A stretch of DNA of 64,000 nt from Terriglobia bacterium (GCA_020073385.1 JAIQFH010000026.1:1-64000); one strand, 5' to 3'; positions 28,547-38,531 are shown, counted from the stretch's first letter. The notes: generated by a model from the letters alone, not told the origin. Numbers and translations: made by a program.

Positions 28547-29803
28547 TTGGCTAGTTCCGCCGAACGTTTTGAGGATGAGCGCGCCTTACCCCGTCCCGAG
28601 CTCAATCCCCTGCTAAATCCCCTTTTGGCGGACAACATGGGACGTTGGGCCGAAGTCTACTTCACCAGTGCTCCCGAGAAACGCGAAGAGGCGGTTCTCG
28701 AATTGCTGCGTGAACTGGAGGCACGGAACTCAGATCGTGAAGTCCACACGGCGCCAGCGCAAACTGTACATGCCGTCACGACGGACGCGCCCTCTACGGC
28801 ATTTGAGAGCGCAACGACGGTCACGCACCCTCGCGATCTGCGACGTTGCGATTCCTGCGGCCACCACAACCCTCCCGGGCACCAGTTCTGCGGCATGTGT
28901 GGAGGACAGTTGGGCGGAACCGCGTCCGAGGACCCCAGGATGGACAGGACGCGCCATCTTCAGAATGCTGAAAACGAGCACTCCGAGGCTTCCGGTTACG
29001 CAGAATCCTATTCCCAATATCGGGAGCCAATCGCGCAAGAATCTCTCCCACCTGCGGAAGATCCTCGCAGAGACCCGTACGATTTGTCTCCGTTTCAGAG
29101 TCTACTGGAAAGGGAAAACGCAGAGGCGTCGGACTACGACGAGTCATCTGGCAGCCGATACCGCTCTTACATCGGGGGAATCGTCGCAATTCTGATTCTC
29201 GCGCTGGGTTACGCGGCTTGGACGAGTTCACGTAGTGATCAGACTGCGCAGGGAGCGCCCGCTCCCCCACCGCCTGCTGCGACGGAGACTTCTCCCGCCC
29301 CTGCGGCGAGTCCGAACGCAGCGGCCTCTGCACCAGCGAACCCGTCGAAAGCCGCCGCACAGCAACTAACTCCAACTGCGAACCGGACTACCGGACCGAC
29401 TACGCCGGCACCGGCAGAATCATCGAAGCAAAACGAAACCGCCACCCGTGGAACATACACGCCCGCCGCAACTATCACGCCGGGCTCGCAGCCCGCAGCG
29501 GACAACGTCGAACACCAAGGCTTGCAAGGGAATGGAACTGACGAGTTCGCGATGGCTCAGCGCTTTTTGCAGGGATCCAGCGGACAGGCACGCGACAGCG
29601 CAGAAGCGGCGAAGTGGTTATGGAAATCGATCGCCAAACACAACGGCCCGGCGATGCTGGAGTTGGCGGATCTATACCTCAAGGGGGATGGAGTCTCCAA
29701 GAACTGCGACCAAGCCCGCGTGCTGCTGGACTCCGCAGCACGACGAGGCACGGCCGGAGCCGGAGAAAGACTCCGTAACCTCCAGGCGTTTGGCTGCCAA
29801 TGA
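28547..29803 (+). CDS. Zinc-ribbon membrane protein with Sel1-like tail
   Basis: A 418-residue protein. Residues 31-58 (RWAEVYFTSAPEKREEAVLE) resemble the N-terminal helix of the PilZ protein at 8407. A zinc ribbon has C101, C104, C115 and C118. One membrane segment lies at about 208-225, then a long Pro/Ala/Thr-rich spacer. The C-terminus (about 330-418) has Sel1/TPR-like helices (SAEAAKWLWKSIAKHNGPAM; LADLYLKGDGV). The tail should be periplasmic and bind a protein partner. The start TTG 28547 is supported by GAGGAG at 28533-28538. Function is unknown. It shares its plan with the preceding gene. Confidence 0.75.
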   Translation: MASSAERFEDERALPRPELNPLLNPLLADNMGRWAEVYFTSAPEKREEAVLELLRELEARNSDREVHTAPAQTVHAVTTDAPSTAFESATTVTHPRDLRRCDSCGHHNPPGHQFCGMCGGQLGGTASEDPRMDRTRHLQNAENEHSEASGYAESYSQYREPIAQESLPPAEDPRRDPYDLSPFQSLLERENAEASDYDESSGSRYRSYIGGIVAILILALGYAAWTSSRSDQTAQGAPAPPPPAATETSPAPAASPNAAASAPANPSKAAAQQLTPTANRTTGPTTPAPAESSKQNETATRGTYTPAATITPGSQPAADNVEHQGLQGNGTDEFAMAQRFLQGSSGQARDSAEAAKWLWKSIAKHNGPAMLELADLYLKGDGVSKNCDQARVLLDSAARRGTAGAGERLRNLQAFGCQ

Positions 29804-29887
29804 GTTGTTCCTGAACCTGCTCTACGACCCGTATGCCTGCCGAAAACTCCGCGGGGGATTCCGAAGGTTTGGCAGACGCACGGGGGA

Positions 29888-30124
29888 CTACTGCATTAGG
29901 ATTGCTGCAGGACTGCGCCTCGACTCGTACCAAAGCGCGAGCTCGACTCGGTTCCACAGCCCAAGCTTGTCATAAATCACCCGCAGGTAATTCTTCACGA
30001 CATGCTCGGTGGTTCCGATGGCTTCGGCAACTTCCTTGTTCTTCAGGCCCTCGGCAACGAGCTGGATGACCCGATGTTCACGTTCACTGGGGATACGGTT
30101 CCCGTAGCGTCCACTTGCAGACAT
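29888..30124 (-). CDS. Mini-LuxR regulator, B type (pair 2)
   Basis: A 78-residue stand-alone LuxR/GerE-type DNA-binding protein. SEREHRVIQLVAEGLKNKEV and EHVVKNYLRVIYDKLGLWNR align with the B-type protein at 19558. A strong GGAGG lies 5 bases before ATG 30124, although that start is inside the A-type gene. The two genes overlap by 82 bases in different frames. It converges with the zinc-ribbon membrane protein gene ending at 29803. Confidence 0.85.
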   Translation of the reverse strand: MSASGRYGNRIPSEREHRVIQLVAEGLKNKEVAEAIGTTEHVVKNYLRVIYDKLGLWNRVELALWYESRRSPAAILMQ

Positions 30125-30333
30125 GCTTGCCTCCGGTATAACAGGGTCGCGAGTTTGACTCGCTTAATACCACCGGTGATTCCGAAACGGAGAAACAACC
30201 GGTTGAAATGAGCTTTCACAGTGCGCCGCGCCATCTTGAGTTGGCTGGCTATTTCGGCGTTGTCGCACCCTTGCAATAGCAGTTCGACGATCTGCTGTTC
30301 GCGCGGACCGAGCCGAACAGTCTGCTCCTTCAT
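30043..30333 (-). CDS. Mini-LuxR regulator, A type (pair 2)
   Basis: A 96-residue LuxR/GerE-type DNA-binding protein. GPREQQIVELLLQGCDNAEI and ARRTVKAHFNRLFLRFGI match the A-type protein at 19815, including the trailing KRVKLA. GGGAGG lies 5 bases before ATG 30333, which is why I reject a longer upstream frame. A C-terminal tail of about 28 residues beyond the helix-turn-helix overlaps the next gene; it is Ser/Val-rich and may be incidental. It is the first gene of a coupled A-B pair, as at 19558-20039. Confidence 0.85.
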   Translation of the reverse strand: MKEQTVRLGPREQQIVELLLQGCDNAEIASQLKMARRTVKAHFNRLFLRFGITGGIKRVKLATLLYRRQACLQVDATGTVSPVNVNIGSSSSLPRA

Positions 30334-30845
30334 CTCATCCTCCCTCTCGTGAAATTGCCTCACCCGACTGGGCGCACGGCTTGACTGTTTCCAGATTGCG
30401 TAGCATCCACGTTGCCATTTTGAGATGGAGAGGGCATTTTTGACCCGGAAACTCATTTTCCACAGACACTTGCAGAGGGCACCAGCAAATTCGCATTTCG
30501 GGACGGAAATCAGGTTCAAGAGGAAAAAGAGGTCCTCTTTTGCTCAACCAGGCCAAACCGCGCATGAATATTGGGCTCGACGACGTCGGCAGGAGACTAC
30601 AAGATCGTTTCAGCAGTCGACCGCGTGTCCGGGTATCACTCCGTTCCGATCTCCCGGAACAAGCGGCTTGGCAAAAAAAAACGCAAGGCTTACATCCAGA
30701 TTATGTCTTCAGGTGAATACCTTAGACGAAACTTCCCGGATACAGGGGAACGTCGGCACAAATTACACGATTGGCCCTAGCGCGCCGGTACTATACGGCG
30801 GAATTTCCGATTTCCACAGCAATAAATGATGTTTTCGAAGCTTTT
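30334..30845. other. Intergenic stretch with a perfect dyad
   Basis: About 500 bases between the second mini-LuxR pair and pilR. No convincing gene: the open frames on plus (from 30425 and 30571) lack a family match and a good ribosome site. It contains a dyad AAAAGAGG-T-CCTCTTTT at 30525-30541, which could be an operator or a weak two-way terminator. The promoter of the LuxR pair, read leftward, should lie near 30340-30420. The stretch is visibly richer in A and T than the flanking genes. Confidence 0.4.
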
Positions 30846-32240
30846 CTAGAGTCCGTATTTCTTCATCAGGTGACGGAACGAGCGGTAGGAGATCCCAAGT
30901 ACGTCAGCGGCTTTCGTCTGCACGCCTGCACTCTGGTTTAGGGCACTCTGCAATAGTGAGCGCTCGATACCGGCGACATAGGTTTCCATTCCGACGCCGT
31001 CGGGCAGTCTGAGATCGCCGCCAATCTCGGGTAGGGAGCCTGCTCCGGCGGCAGCGGCGGCAGCCCGCGCTTTCGGGCGCTCAGCCGGGATCTCCACGTG
31101 GAGGTCGTCGGTAGTCTCGAGCGCAACTGCGCGCTCGACCGTATTCTCGAGTTGGCGCACGTTCCCCGGCCAATCGTAGCCGCACAACGAATCCACTGAA
31201 GCCGGATGCACCCGCAGAATGCTTCGCCCGGCTGCGCTCGCATATTTCTTCAGGAAATGATTGGCCAGGAGCGGGATGTCCTCGCGTCTCTCGCGAAGCG
31301 GAGGCACGCGGATCGGAATAACATTCAGGCGGTAATACAGGTCTTCGCGGAAGAGATTTTCGGCAACGGCCTTGTCGAGATCGCGGTTCGTGGCGGCGAT
31401 GACGCGCACGTCGATGGAAATTTCGCTGGTGCTGCCCACCGGGCGCACCGTACGCTCCTGCAATACGCGGAGCAGTTTGACCTGCATCGCCAGGGTCATC
31501 TCGCTGATTTCGTCAAGGAAGATCGTGCCGCCGTCTGCGACTTCAAAGAGGCCGCGCTTGTTCTGGTTCGCCCCGGTAAAGGCGCCTTTCAGATAACCGA
31601 AGAGTTCACTTTCAAGCAGCGTCTCAGGAAAAGCTCCGCAGTTGACCGAGACGAAAGCATCCGTGGCGCGCGGGGAACACACGTGAACGGCGCGCGCAAC
31701 CAGTTCTTTACCGGTGCCGCTTTCGCCGTGAATCAGGACAGTGCTGGCGGTGGAGGCGACCGTGCGGACGGTCTGTTTGAGTTTCTCCATGGCCGGGCTG
31801 GAACCGATGATGTTGTCGAGCGAGTTGCGCGTGGCGGCATCGCGGCGCAGAGCAAAGTTCTGCTTGCTCAGAGCTAACTTCTCGACCGCCCGGTTGATGG
31901 CGAGTTTGATCTCGTCTACCAGTCCCGGACTTTTGCGAATGTAGTCCGTGGCGCCTCCGGCCTTCACCGCCTGGACCGCTGCCTCGTAATCGTCCACTGC
32001 AGTGATGAGGATGACGGCCGAGTCGGGCGAGACTTTGTGCGCATGGCGCAACACTTCAATGCCGTCGATATTGGGCATCTTGATATCGGTAATGATGACG
32101 TCGTAGAGCGCGCCGTCGATCTTGTTCTTGGCGTTCTGCCCGGATTGGACTGTTTCGACGCGGTGTCCCTCGCGGCGCAGCGAGATATCGAGCATTTCGC
32201 AGATGGAGCGTTCGTCGTCGCAAACGAGAATGTTAGCCAC
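30846..32240 (-). CDS. pilR: Sigma-54-dependent response regulator (PilR-like)
   Basis: A 464-residue NtrC-family activator. The receiver has its phosphate acceptor at D52 (IITDIKMPNIDG). The AAA+ domain has Walker A GESGTGKE and a canonical GAFTGA loop (YLKGAFTGANQNKRG), so it should contact sigma-54. A Fis-type helix-turn-helix ends the protein (ADVLGISYRSFRHLMKKYG). I start at GTG 32240, preceded by GGAGGTG. It overlaps the kinase gene by 8 bases. Placement at the end of a pilus motor operon suggests control of pilin expression; no pilA lies in this window. Confidence 0.9.
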   Translation of the reverse strand: MANILVCDDERSICEMLDISLRREGHRVETVQSGQNAKNKIDGALYDVIITDIKMPNIDGIEVLRHAHKVSPDSAVILITAVDDYEAAVQAVKAGGATDYIRKSPGLVDEIKLAINRAVEKLALSKQNFALRRDAATRNSLDNIIGSSPAMEKLKQTVRTVASTASTVLIHGESGTGKELVARAVHVCSPRATDAFVSVNCGAFPETLLESELFGYLKGAFTGANQNKRGLFEVADGGTIFLDEISEMTLAMQVKLLRVLQERTVRPVGSTSEISIDVRVIAATNRDLDKAVAENLFREDLYYRLNVIPIRVPPLRERREDIPLLANHFLKKYASAAGRSILRVHPASVDSLCGYDWPGNVRQLENTVERAVALETTDDLHVEIPAERPKARAAAAAAGAGSLPEIGGDLRLPDGVGMETYVAGIERSLLQSALNQSAGVQTKAADVLGISYRSFRHLMKKYGL

Positions 32241-33942
32241 GCGCACCTCCTGCCGCCGCTGCGGCTGCGGGGAGAGATGCTGGCGGCGCAGCAGCTTGAT
32301 CCGTCGAGGCGGTACTTGCAGCAACGGAGACCGGCCGCTCGGCATCAAGACGGCGCAGGCGCAGCACAAATGTGGCGCCCTGGCCCGGCTTCGAGCGAGC
32401 CCAGACCTTGCCATCGTGCGCCTGCACGATTTGGTACACGAGGGCCAGCCCGAGGCCGGTGCCTCCTTCGAAGTTGGATTGGAAGGGCTCGAAGATCTTC
32501 TCGATCTGCTGCGGCGTCATGCCCGTGCCGGTGTCAATGAACGAGACTTGCCAGTCGTCCCCCAGGGACTCGACTGCCGCAGTCAGAGTTCCGCCGCCCT
32601 TCATGGCGCGCACCGCATTCTCACAGAGATTCCAGAAGACTTGCTTCAGCTTGTCGCCATCGGCGAGAACCCACGCCTCAGGAGCGGCGAAGCGGCGCTT
32701 GATTTCGATTCCGGTCTTCTCGGCCGCCATGCGATGATCCATCAACGTCAGGGTGTCTTCCACGAGGCGAATCAGGTCGGCACGGTCGAATTGAAATTTC
32801 TTGATTCGCGAATAGGCAAGGAAATCGGTGATGATGGCGTTCAGCCGCTGCGACTCGCGGGTCACAATATCGAGCAGGCGGCGGTGCTCTTCGTTCATCT
32901 CAGGAACGCCGGAGAGCATGCTGACTGAGCCCGCGATTGAGGTCAGCGGATTGCGGATTTCATGCGCGATCGCCGCAGCCAGCCTTCCGACGGCAGCCAA
33001 TCGGTCCTGCATGCGGACTTCACGCTCCAGGCGGCGAACCTCGGTCAGATCATCGAGGACATAGACGTATCCGAGATCACCTTTCTCCGGAACGGACAAT
33101 GCCGAGACGCGTACCCTCAACGTCTTGCGAAACTTGGTTGGAGGGTCAAAGCGAACTTCTCCGTGCAATTGCTGCGCCTCGACCGAAGGCAGCGGATCCA
33201 GAAATAGCTGGTGCACCGGGGTGCCGAGCAAATCGGCCACGGTGCGCTCAAGAAGCCGCTCGGCGGCGGCGTTCACCAGCGTCATACGCCCATCGAGCCC
33301 GGTAGTGATCAGGCCGCTGCTGATGGAGTGGATGACATTTTCATGCAGCGCCTGCAGGCTCTCGAGGGCGCCACTCGTGTCTTTGAGTTGCACGCCGACT
33401 TGGCGCAGCTTATGGGTGAGGAGACCAGCCAGATACGCGACCGCAAGAAACGCGAACAAATTGACGAATATGATCGACTGCAACGATTTCAGCCCGGGAT
33501 GGGTTGTGCAATAGGAAGGAACGACTCCGTAGTAATTCAGTTCCAGCACGGTGCCGTAAAGAATGAACGCCAGCGCGGCGACCAGTCCCGCCCAGACCCG
33601 AGTCAACAGTACGGTGGCGACAATGATCACCAGCGGATAAAGGAAGTTCAGTGAACTATCCCAGCCTCCCGTCTCGTGCACCACCAGCGTGACCAGAACC
33701 ACATCGGTCACGACCTGCAGTGCTGCCTGCAGCCGGTGTTCCTGCCAGAACGAGAGCAGCAGAATGTAGAAGAGAGAAAGGCTGTACCAGAATAGGATCG
33801 TGCTGATGAAGAGGCGCATCGGCACCGGCGAAGGACTGAACTGTGCCACCGCCAGTTCGATGGCCAGAAGCACGGTCAGAATAAAAATCCGGACCCGAAC
33901 CAGCCATCCCAGCCAATTGCGCTCGTCGAACGTCGATTGCAT
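32233..33942 (-). CDS. pilS: Membrane sensor histidine kinase (PilS-like)
   Basis: A 569-residue kinase with about six N-terminal membrane segments (residues 12-180), a PAS domain (about 200-300), a HisKA domain with the phospho-acceptor at H327 (AIAHEIRNPLTS) and an HATPase with GGTGLGLALVYQI. The layout matches PilS, which signals to PilR. It overlaps pilR by 8 bases, so the pair is coupled. The C-terminal 35 residues are Ala/Pro-rich with no known role. A 98-base spacer with a strong stem-loop separates it from pilC. Confidence 0.88.
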   Translation of the reverse strand: MQSTFDERNWLGWLVRVRIFILTVLLAIELAVAQFSPSPVPMRLFISTILFWYSLSLFYILLLSFWQEHRLQAALQVVTDVVLVTLVVHETGGWDSSLNFLYPLVIIVATVLLTRVWAGLVAALAFILYGTVLELNYYGVVPSYCTTHPGLKSLQSIIFVNLFAFLAVAYLAGLLTHKLRQVGVQLKDTSGALESLQALHENVIHSISSGLITTGLDGRMTLVNAAAERLLERTVADLLGTPVHQLFLDPLPSVEAQQLHGEVRFDPPTKFRKTLRVRVSALSVPEKGDLGYVYVLDDLTEVRRLEREVRMQDRLAAVGRLAAAIAHEIRNPLTSIAGSVSMLSGVPEMNEEHRRLLDIVTRESQRLNAIITDFLAYSRIKKFQFDRADLIRLVEDTLTLMDHRMAAEKTGIEIKRRFAAPEAWVLADGDKLKQVFWNLCENAVRAMKGGGTLTAAVESLGDDWQVSFIDTGTGMTPQQIEKIFEPFQSNFEGGTGLGLALVYQIVQAHDGKVWARSKPGQGATFVLRLRRLDAERPVSVAASTASTDQAAAPPASLPAAAAAAGGARG

Positions 33943-33952
33943 GAGGAACCAG

Positions 33953-34034
33953 GTTTCAAAGTTTCAGAGGTTTCAAGGTTTCAAAGTCTCTGCCGTGGCG
34001 TACCTGAGACTTTGAAACCTTGTCACTTTGAAAC
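33953..34034. repeat. GTTTCAAAG repeat array forming a 16-bp stem-loop
   Basis: The pilC-pilS spacer is made of short repeats: GTTTCAAAG at 33953-33961 and 33978-33986, near copies at 33961-33969 and 33970-33978, and inverted copies at 34010-34018 and 34026-34034. The arms AAGGTTTCAAAGTCTC (33975-33990) and its perfect complement (34006-34021) would give a 16-base-pair hairpin with a 15-base loop in the pil operon mRNA. There is no T-run after it. It could act as an attenuator or mRNA stability element between the motor and regulator genes. Confidence 0.75.
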
Positions 34035-34040
34035 GTGCTT

Positions 34041-35249
<1,209 letters not shown>

Positions 35250-35318
35250 GGTTTAGCTTCTCCTCACTCACGTACCTGCTTCGTGTAAGCTTTCGTGTCG
35301 TTCTCTTCTCCGTCCGCG

Positions 35319-36455
35319 CTAGTGCTTGGAGGGAGCGGCTCCTCGGGCCAGCGAGCTTCCTGCCGACGTAGGACGGCTCAAGAGGCTGGCTCCGCGGTTG
35401 ATCATTTCTTGCAACTCATCCACGTTGCTGGAACGCGCGACAGCGGTTTCCATGGAAATCTGCTTCTGGAAATAGGCCGTCGCCAGTGACTGATTGAACG
35501 TCTGCATCCCGAATTTTTCCTGTCCGGACTGCATAGATGAATAAATCTGATGAATCTTGTCCTCGCGGACCAGGTTGCGCACCGCGGCGTTGGGGACCAG
35601 AACTTCCATGATCATGGCGCGGCCCTTGCCGTCGATCTTGGGCACAAGGCTTTGGCACATGATGCCTTCCAGAACCAGCGAGAGCTGCGCTCGAATCTGC
35701 GGCTGCTGGTGCGCCGGGAAGACGTCGATGATACGGTTGATGGTCGACGTGGCCGAGTTCGTGTGCAGCGTGCCGAAGGTCAAGTGACCGGTTTCGGCGA
35801 TTCGCAGGGCCGACTCGATGGTCTCCAGGTCGCGCATTTCGCCGATCAGAACGACGTCGGGGTCTTCACGAAGCGCAGCGCGTAATGCGTCTGTAAAGCT
35901 CTTGGTGTCAGCATGCAGCTCGCGCTGGTTGACCACGCAATTCTTGTTCATGTGAACGAATTCGATCGGATCCTCAATCGTGAGGATGTGATCGTGCCGC
36001 TCGCTATTAATCTTGTCGATCATCGCAGCCAGGGTCGTCGACTTGCCCGATCCGGTAGGCCCCGTCACCAGCACCAACCCGCGCGGCTTGTCGCACATCT
36101 TGCTCACCACGGCAGGCAGGCCGAGCTGGTTGAATGACTTGATCTCAAAAGGAATCAAGCGGAACACGGCCGCAGTCGCGCCGCGCTGGTTGAAAACGTT
36201 GGCGCGGAAGCGGGCCAGTCCCTTCAAACCGAATGAGAAGTCCAGTTCGAGGCTCTCTTCAAAGCGGTGCTTCTGCGAATCGGTCATCACGCTGTAGGCC
36301 AGCTGCTTGGTCTCGGCGGGAGTCATCTGCGGCAGATCGAGCGGCACCAAGTGGCCATGCACGCGGATCTGCGGCGGCGAGTTGGTGGTGATATGCAAGT
36401 CGCTGCCGTTCATCTCCAGCATTCGTTTGAGCAGATCGCTTAACGACAAGCCCAT
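35319..36455 (-). CDS. pilT: Type IV pilus retraction ATPase
   Basis: A 378-residue hexameric ATPase that powers pilus retraction and twitching. Walker A is GPTGSGKST, the Walker B region is DPDVVLIGEMRD, the His box GHLTFGTLHTNSA is present, and AVRNLVREDKIHQIYSSMQS corresponds to the PilT-specific AIRNLIRE motif. A short tail (LARGAAPSKH) follows. It lies between pilB and pilC in the operon. Confidence 0.94.
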   Translation of the reverse strand: MGLSLSDLLKRMLEMNGSDLHITTNSPPQIRVHGHLVPLDLPQMTPAETKQLAYSVMTDSQKHRFEESLELDFSFGLKGLARFRANVFNQRGATAAVFRLIPFEIKSFNQLGLPAVVSKMCDKPRGLVLVTGPTGSGKSTTLAAMIDKINSERHDHILTIEDPIEFVHMNKNCVVNQRELHADTKSFTDALRAALREDPDVVLIGEMRDLETIESALRIAETGHLTFGTLHTNSATSTINRIIDVFPAHQQPQIRAQLSLVLEGIMCQSLVPKIDGKGRAMIMEVLVPNAAVRNLVREDKIHQIYSSMQSGQEKFGMQTFNQSLATAYFQKQISMETAVARSSNVDELQEMINRGASLLSRPTSAGSSLARGAAPSKH

Positions 36456-36489
36456 AAGAAAGTTCCTTCCCTTTCAGTTCCTATAAAGA

Positions 36490-38205
36490 TCAGTGAATCG
36501 TTTCGCGCGCGACTTCCTCGAGCGTCGTCATTCCCGCGGCAACCTTGATCAGACCGCTGCGGCGAAGCGTGAGCATGCCGCGCTCGATCGCCTTCTTTTT
36601 CAGTTCCACTGCCGAAGCGCCGACCAGAACCAGCTCCCGAATTTCGTCGTCAACTTCCATCACTTCATACAAGCCGCAGCGTCCCTTGTAGCCGGTGTTG
36701 TTGCAGACGCTGCAACCTTTGCCCTTCTGAATCTTCACCGTCTTCGATTCTTCCGGAGTGTATCCGGCATCGATCAGCGTCTGCGGCGGCACATCCATGA
36801 CCTCGGCGCAGTCTTTGCAGATACGGCGAACGAGTCGCTGCGCGCAGATCAGGTGCACCGACGTCGCCACCAGGAATGGTTCGATACCCATGTTCATCAG
36901 GCGGGTAATCGTTTCCGGAGCGCCGTTGGTGTGCAGCGTCGAGAGCACGAGGTGACCGGTGAGCGCTGCTTTAATGGCGATTTCAGCGGTTTCGAAGTCT
37001 CGAATTTCGCCGACCAGAATGATGTTCGGGTCCTGCCGCAGGAACGATCGCAGAGCAGCGGCGAAGTTCAATCCGATCTGCTCCTTCATCTGCACCTGGT
37101 TAACGCCCTGCAACTGGAATTCGACCGGATCTTCGGCCGTCATGATGTTGGTGTCAGGCCGGTTCAATGTCGAGATGGAGGAGTACAGAGTGTTGGTTTT
37201 GCCCGATCCTGTCGGCCCGGTAACCAGCACCATGCCGTAAGGCTTCAAAATCGCTTTCTCGAATTTCACCAGCGACTCGGGCTCGAAACCCAGCTTGGTC
37301 ATGTCGAGCCGCAGGTTCTCCTTGTCGAGCAGCCGGAGCACGATCTTTTCGCCCCACAACACGGGCAGCGTGCTGACACGGAAGTCGAGCTGCTTCTTGC
37401 GTCCGCCGATATTCATCTTCAGCATGATGCGGCCGTCTTGCGGCAAACGCTTTTCGCTGATGTCGAGCTTCGACATGATCTTCAGACGCGAAGTGATGGC
37501 GTCTTTGAGCTTCATCGGCGGAGACATGATCGACTGCAGAACACCGTCAATACGGAAGCGCACGCGGAATTCTTTCTCGTAAGGCTCGATGTGAATGTCG
37601 CTGGCGCCGCGCTTGACCGCGTCTCCCAAAATGACGTTCACCAGCTTGACGACAGGAGCTTCGTCAGCGGCCTTCTCCAGCTCCGACAGCCCCAGTTCCT
37701 GCTGTTCTCCCTGCAGTTCGACGTCTTCTTCGTTCAACTCCGACATCGACTGCATCACCGACTCAAGGTCCTCTTCCTTCGTCGCTCCGTAGGCCTTGTC
37801 AATCCCGGCGAGAATCGAGCTCTCCGAAGCCACGACCGGTTCGATGTTGAACCCGGTCATGAACTTGATATCGTCCATGGCGAAGACGTTCGTCGGATCG
37901 ACCATGGCGATGGTGAGCGATGCGCCAACGCGGCTTAGCGGGAGGATCTGGTAACGCTTGGCAGTCTCGAACGGAATCAGCTTGACGACGGCAGGATCAA
38001 TTTCAAAATACGAAAGATTGATGGCTGGGACGCCATACTGGCGGGAGAGGAAATTGGTGACGTCTTCATCGGTCAGAAAGCCGAGCTTCACCAGCGCAGA
38101 CCCCAGCCGGCAGCTCTGCTCCTTCTGAACCTTGTTCGCCTGTTCCAACTGCTCTGGTGTGATGATTTTCTCTTTGACGAGAAGATCACCCAGCCGTTGC
38201 GACAT
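36490..38205 (-). CDS. pilB: Type IV pilus assembly ATPase
   Basis: A 571-residue extension motor. The N-terminal MshEN region, which in related ATPases can bind c-di-GMP, precedes the ATPase with Walker A GPTGSGKTNT and Walker B DPNIILVGEIRD. The zinc-binding tetracysteine (CKDC, then CSVCNNTGYKGRCG) is present. The start MSQRLGDLLVKEKIITPEQL is typical. It is the first gene of the pil operon; its promoter should lie in the roughly 325-base region up to 38531, which contains a strong dyad. Confidence 0.94.
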   Translation of the reverse strand: MSQRLGDLLVKEKIITPEQLEQANKVQKEQSCRLGSALVKLGFLTDEDVTNFLSRQYGVPAINLSYFEIDPAVVKLIPFETAKRYQILPLSRVGASLTIAMVDPTNVFAMDDIKFMTGFNIEPVVASESSILAGIDKAYGATKEEDLESVMQSMSELNEEDVELQGEQQELGLSELEKAADEAPVVKLVNVILGDAVKRGASDIHIEPYEKEFRVRFRIDGVLQSIMSPPMKLKDAITSRLKIMSKLDISEKRLPQDGRIMLKMNIGGRKKQLDFRVSTLPVLWGEKIVLRLLDKENLRLDMTKLGFEPESLVKFEKAILKPYGMVLVTGPTGSGKTNTLYSSISTLNRPDTNIMTAEDPVEFQLQGVNQVQMKEQIGLNFAAALRSFLRQDPNIILVGEIRDFETAEIAIKAALTGHLVLSTLHTNGAPETITRLMNMGIEPFLVATSVHLICAQRLVRRICKDCAEVMDVPPQTLIDAGYTPEESKTVKIQKGKGCSVCNNTGYKGRCGLYEVMEVDDEIRELVLVGASAVELKKKAIERGMLTLRRSGLIKVAAGMTTLEEVARETIH

Positions 38206-38307
38206 ACGCAGATCTCCTGACCACGTAGATGGAACGATCGCCCAGCATTTATGCAGGACAACGGCGCAAACGGCTGCCCATCATTGGGAGAGAATGCAGC
38301 TCAATTC

Positions 38308-38330
38308 GCGTTGACATAAATTGTCAACGC
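38308..38330. promoter_or_regulatory. 9-bp perfect dyad upstream of pilB
   Basis: GCGTTGACA-TAAAT-TGTCAACGC forms a perfect dyad of 9-base arms about 100 bases upstream of pilB and about 200 upstream of the DNA glycosylase gene. TTGACA occurs in it on both strands, so a bound protein could overlap a -35 box in either direction. No matching -10 at 17 bases is convincing. Likely an operator for a dimeric regulator. Confidence 0.45.
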
Positions 38331-38531
38331 AAGCGGATTACCGCACCACTTACTTTGGTACTTGGCCTTAGCTGCGTCTCATGCGGTTCCCCCAGAAAAC
38401 GCGGAAATTGCGGTCTTTTCGACTTTTCCGGGCATCTGCCCCAGCCCAAGTACATGCACTTCAGTAAGTCTGACCGGCCTCACGTCGCTCCGCACAGGGC
38501 CTTCGGGCGCTCGGCTAAACTGGAGCTCTGG

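Noticed and set aside
30425-30829. Possible gene on plus between the LuxR pair and pilR
   Set aside because: No ribosome site and no recognisable protein; overlapping frames of similar length exist in the same stretch.
33953-34034. CRISPR array
   Set aside because: Units are 9 bases, partly inverted and without spacers; no cas genes are present.
36493-37938. Open frame on plus (481 codons) opposite pilB
   Set aside because: Antisense to an unmistakable PilB ATPase; His/Gln/Arg-rich composition is typical of a shadow frame.
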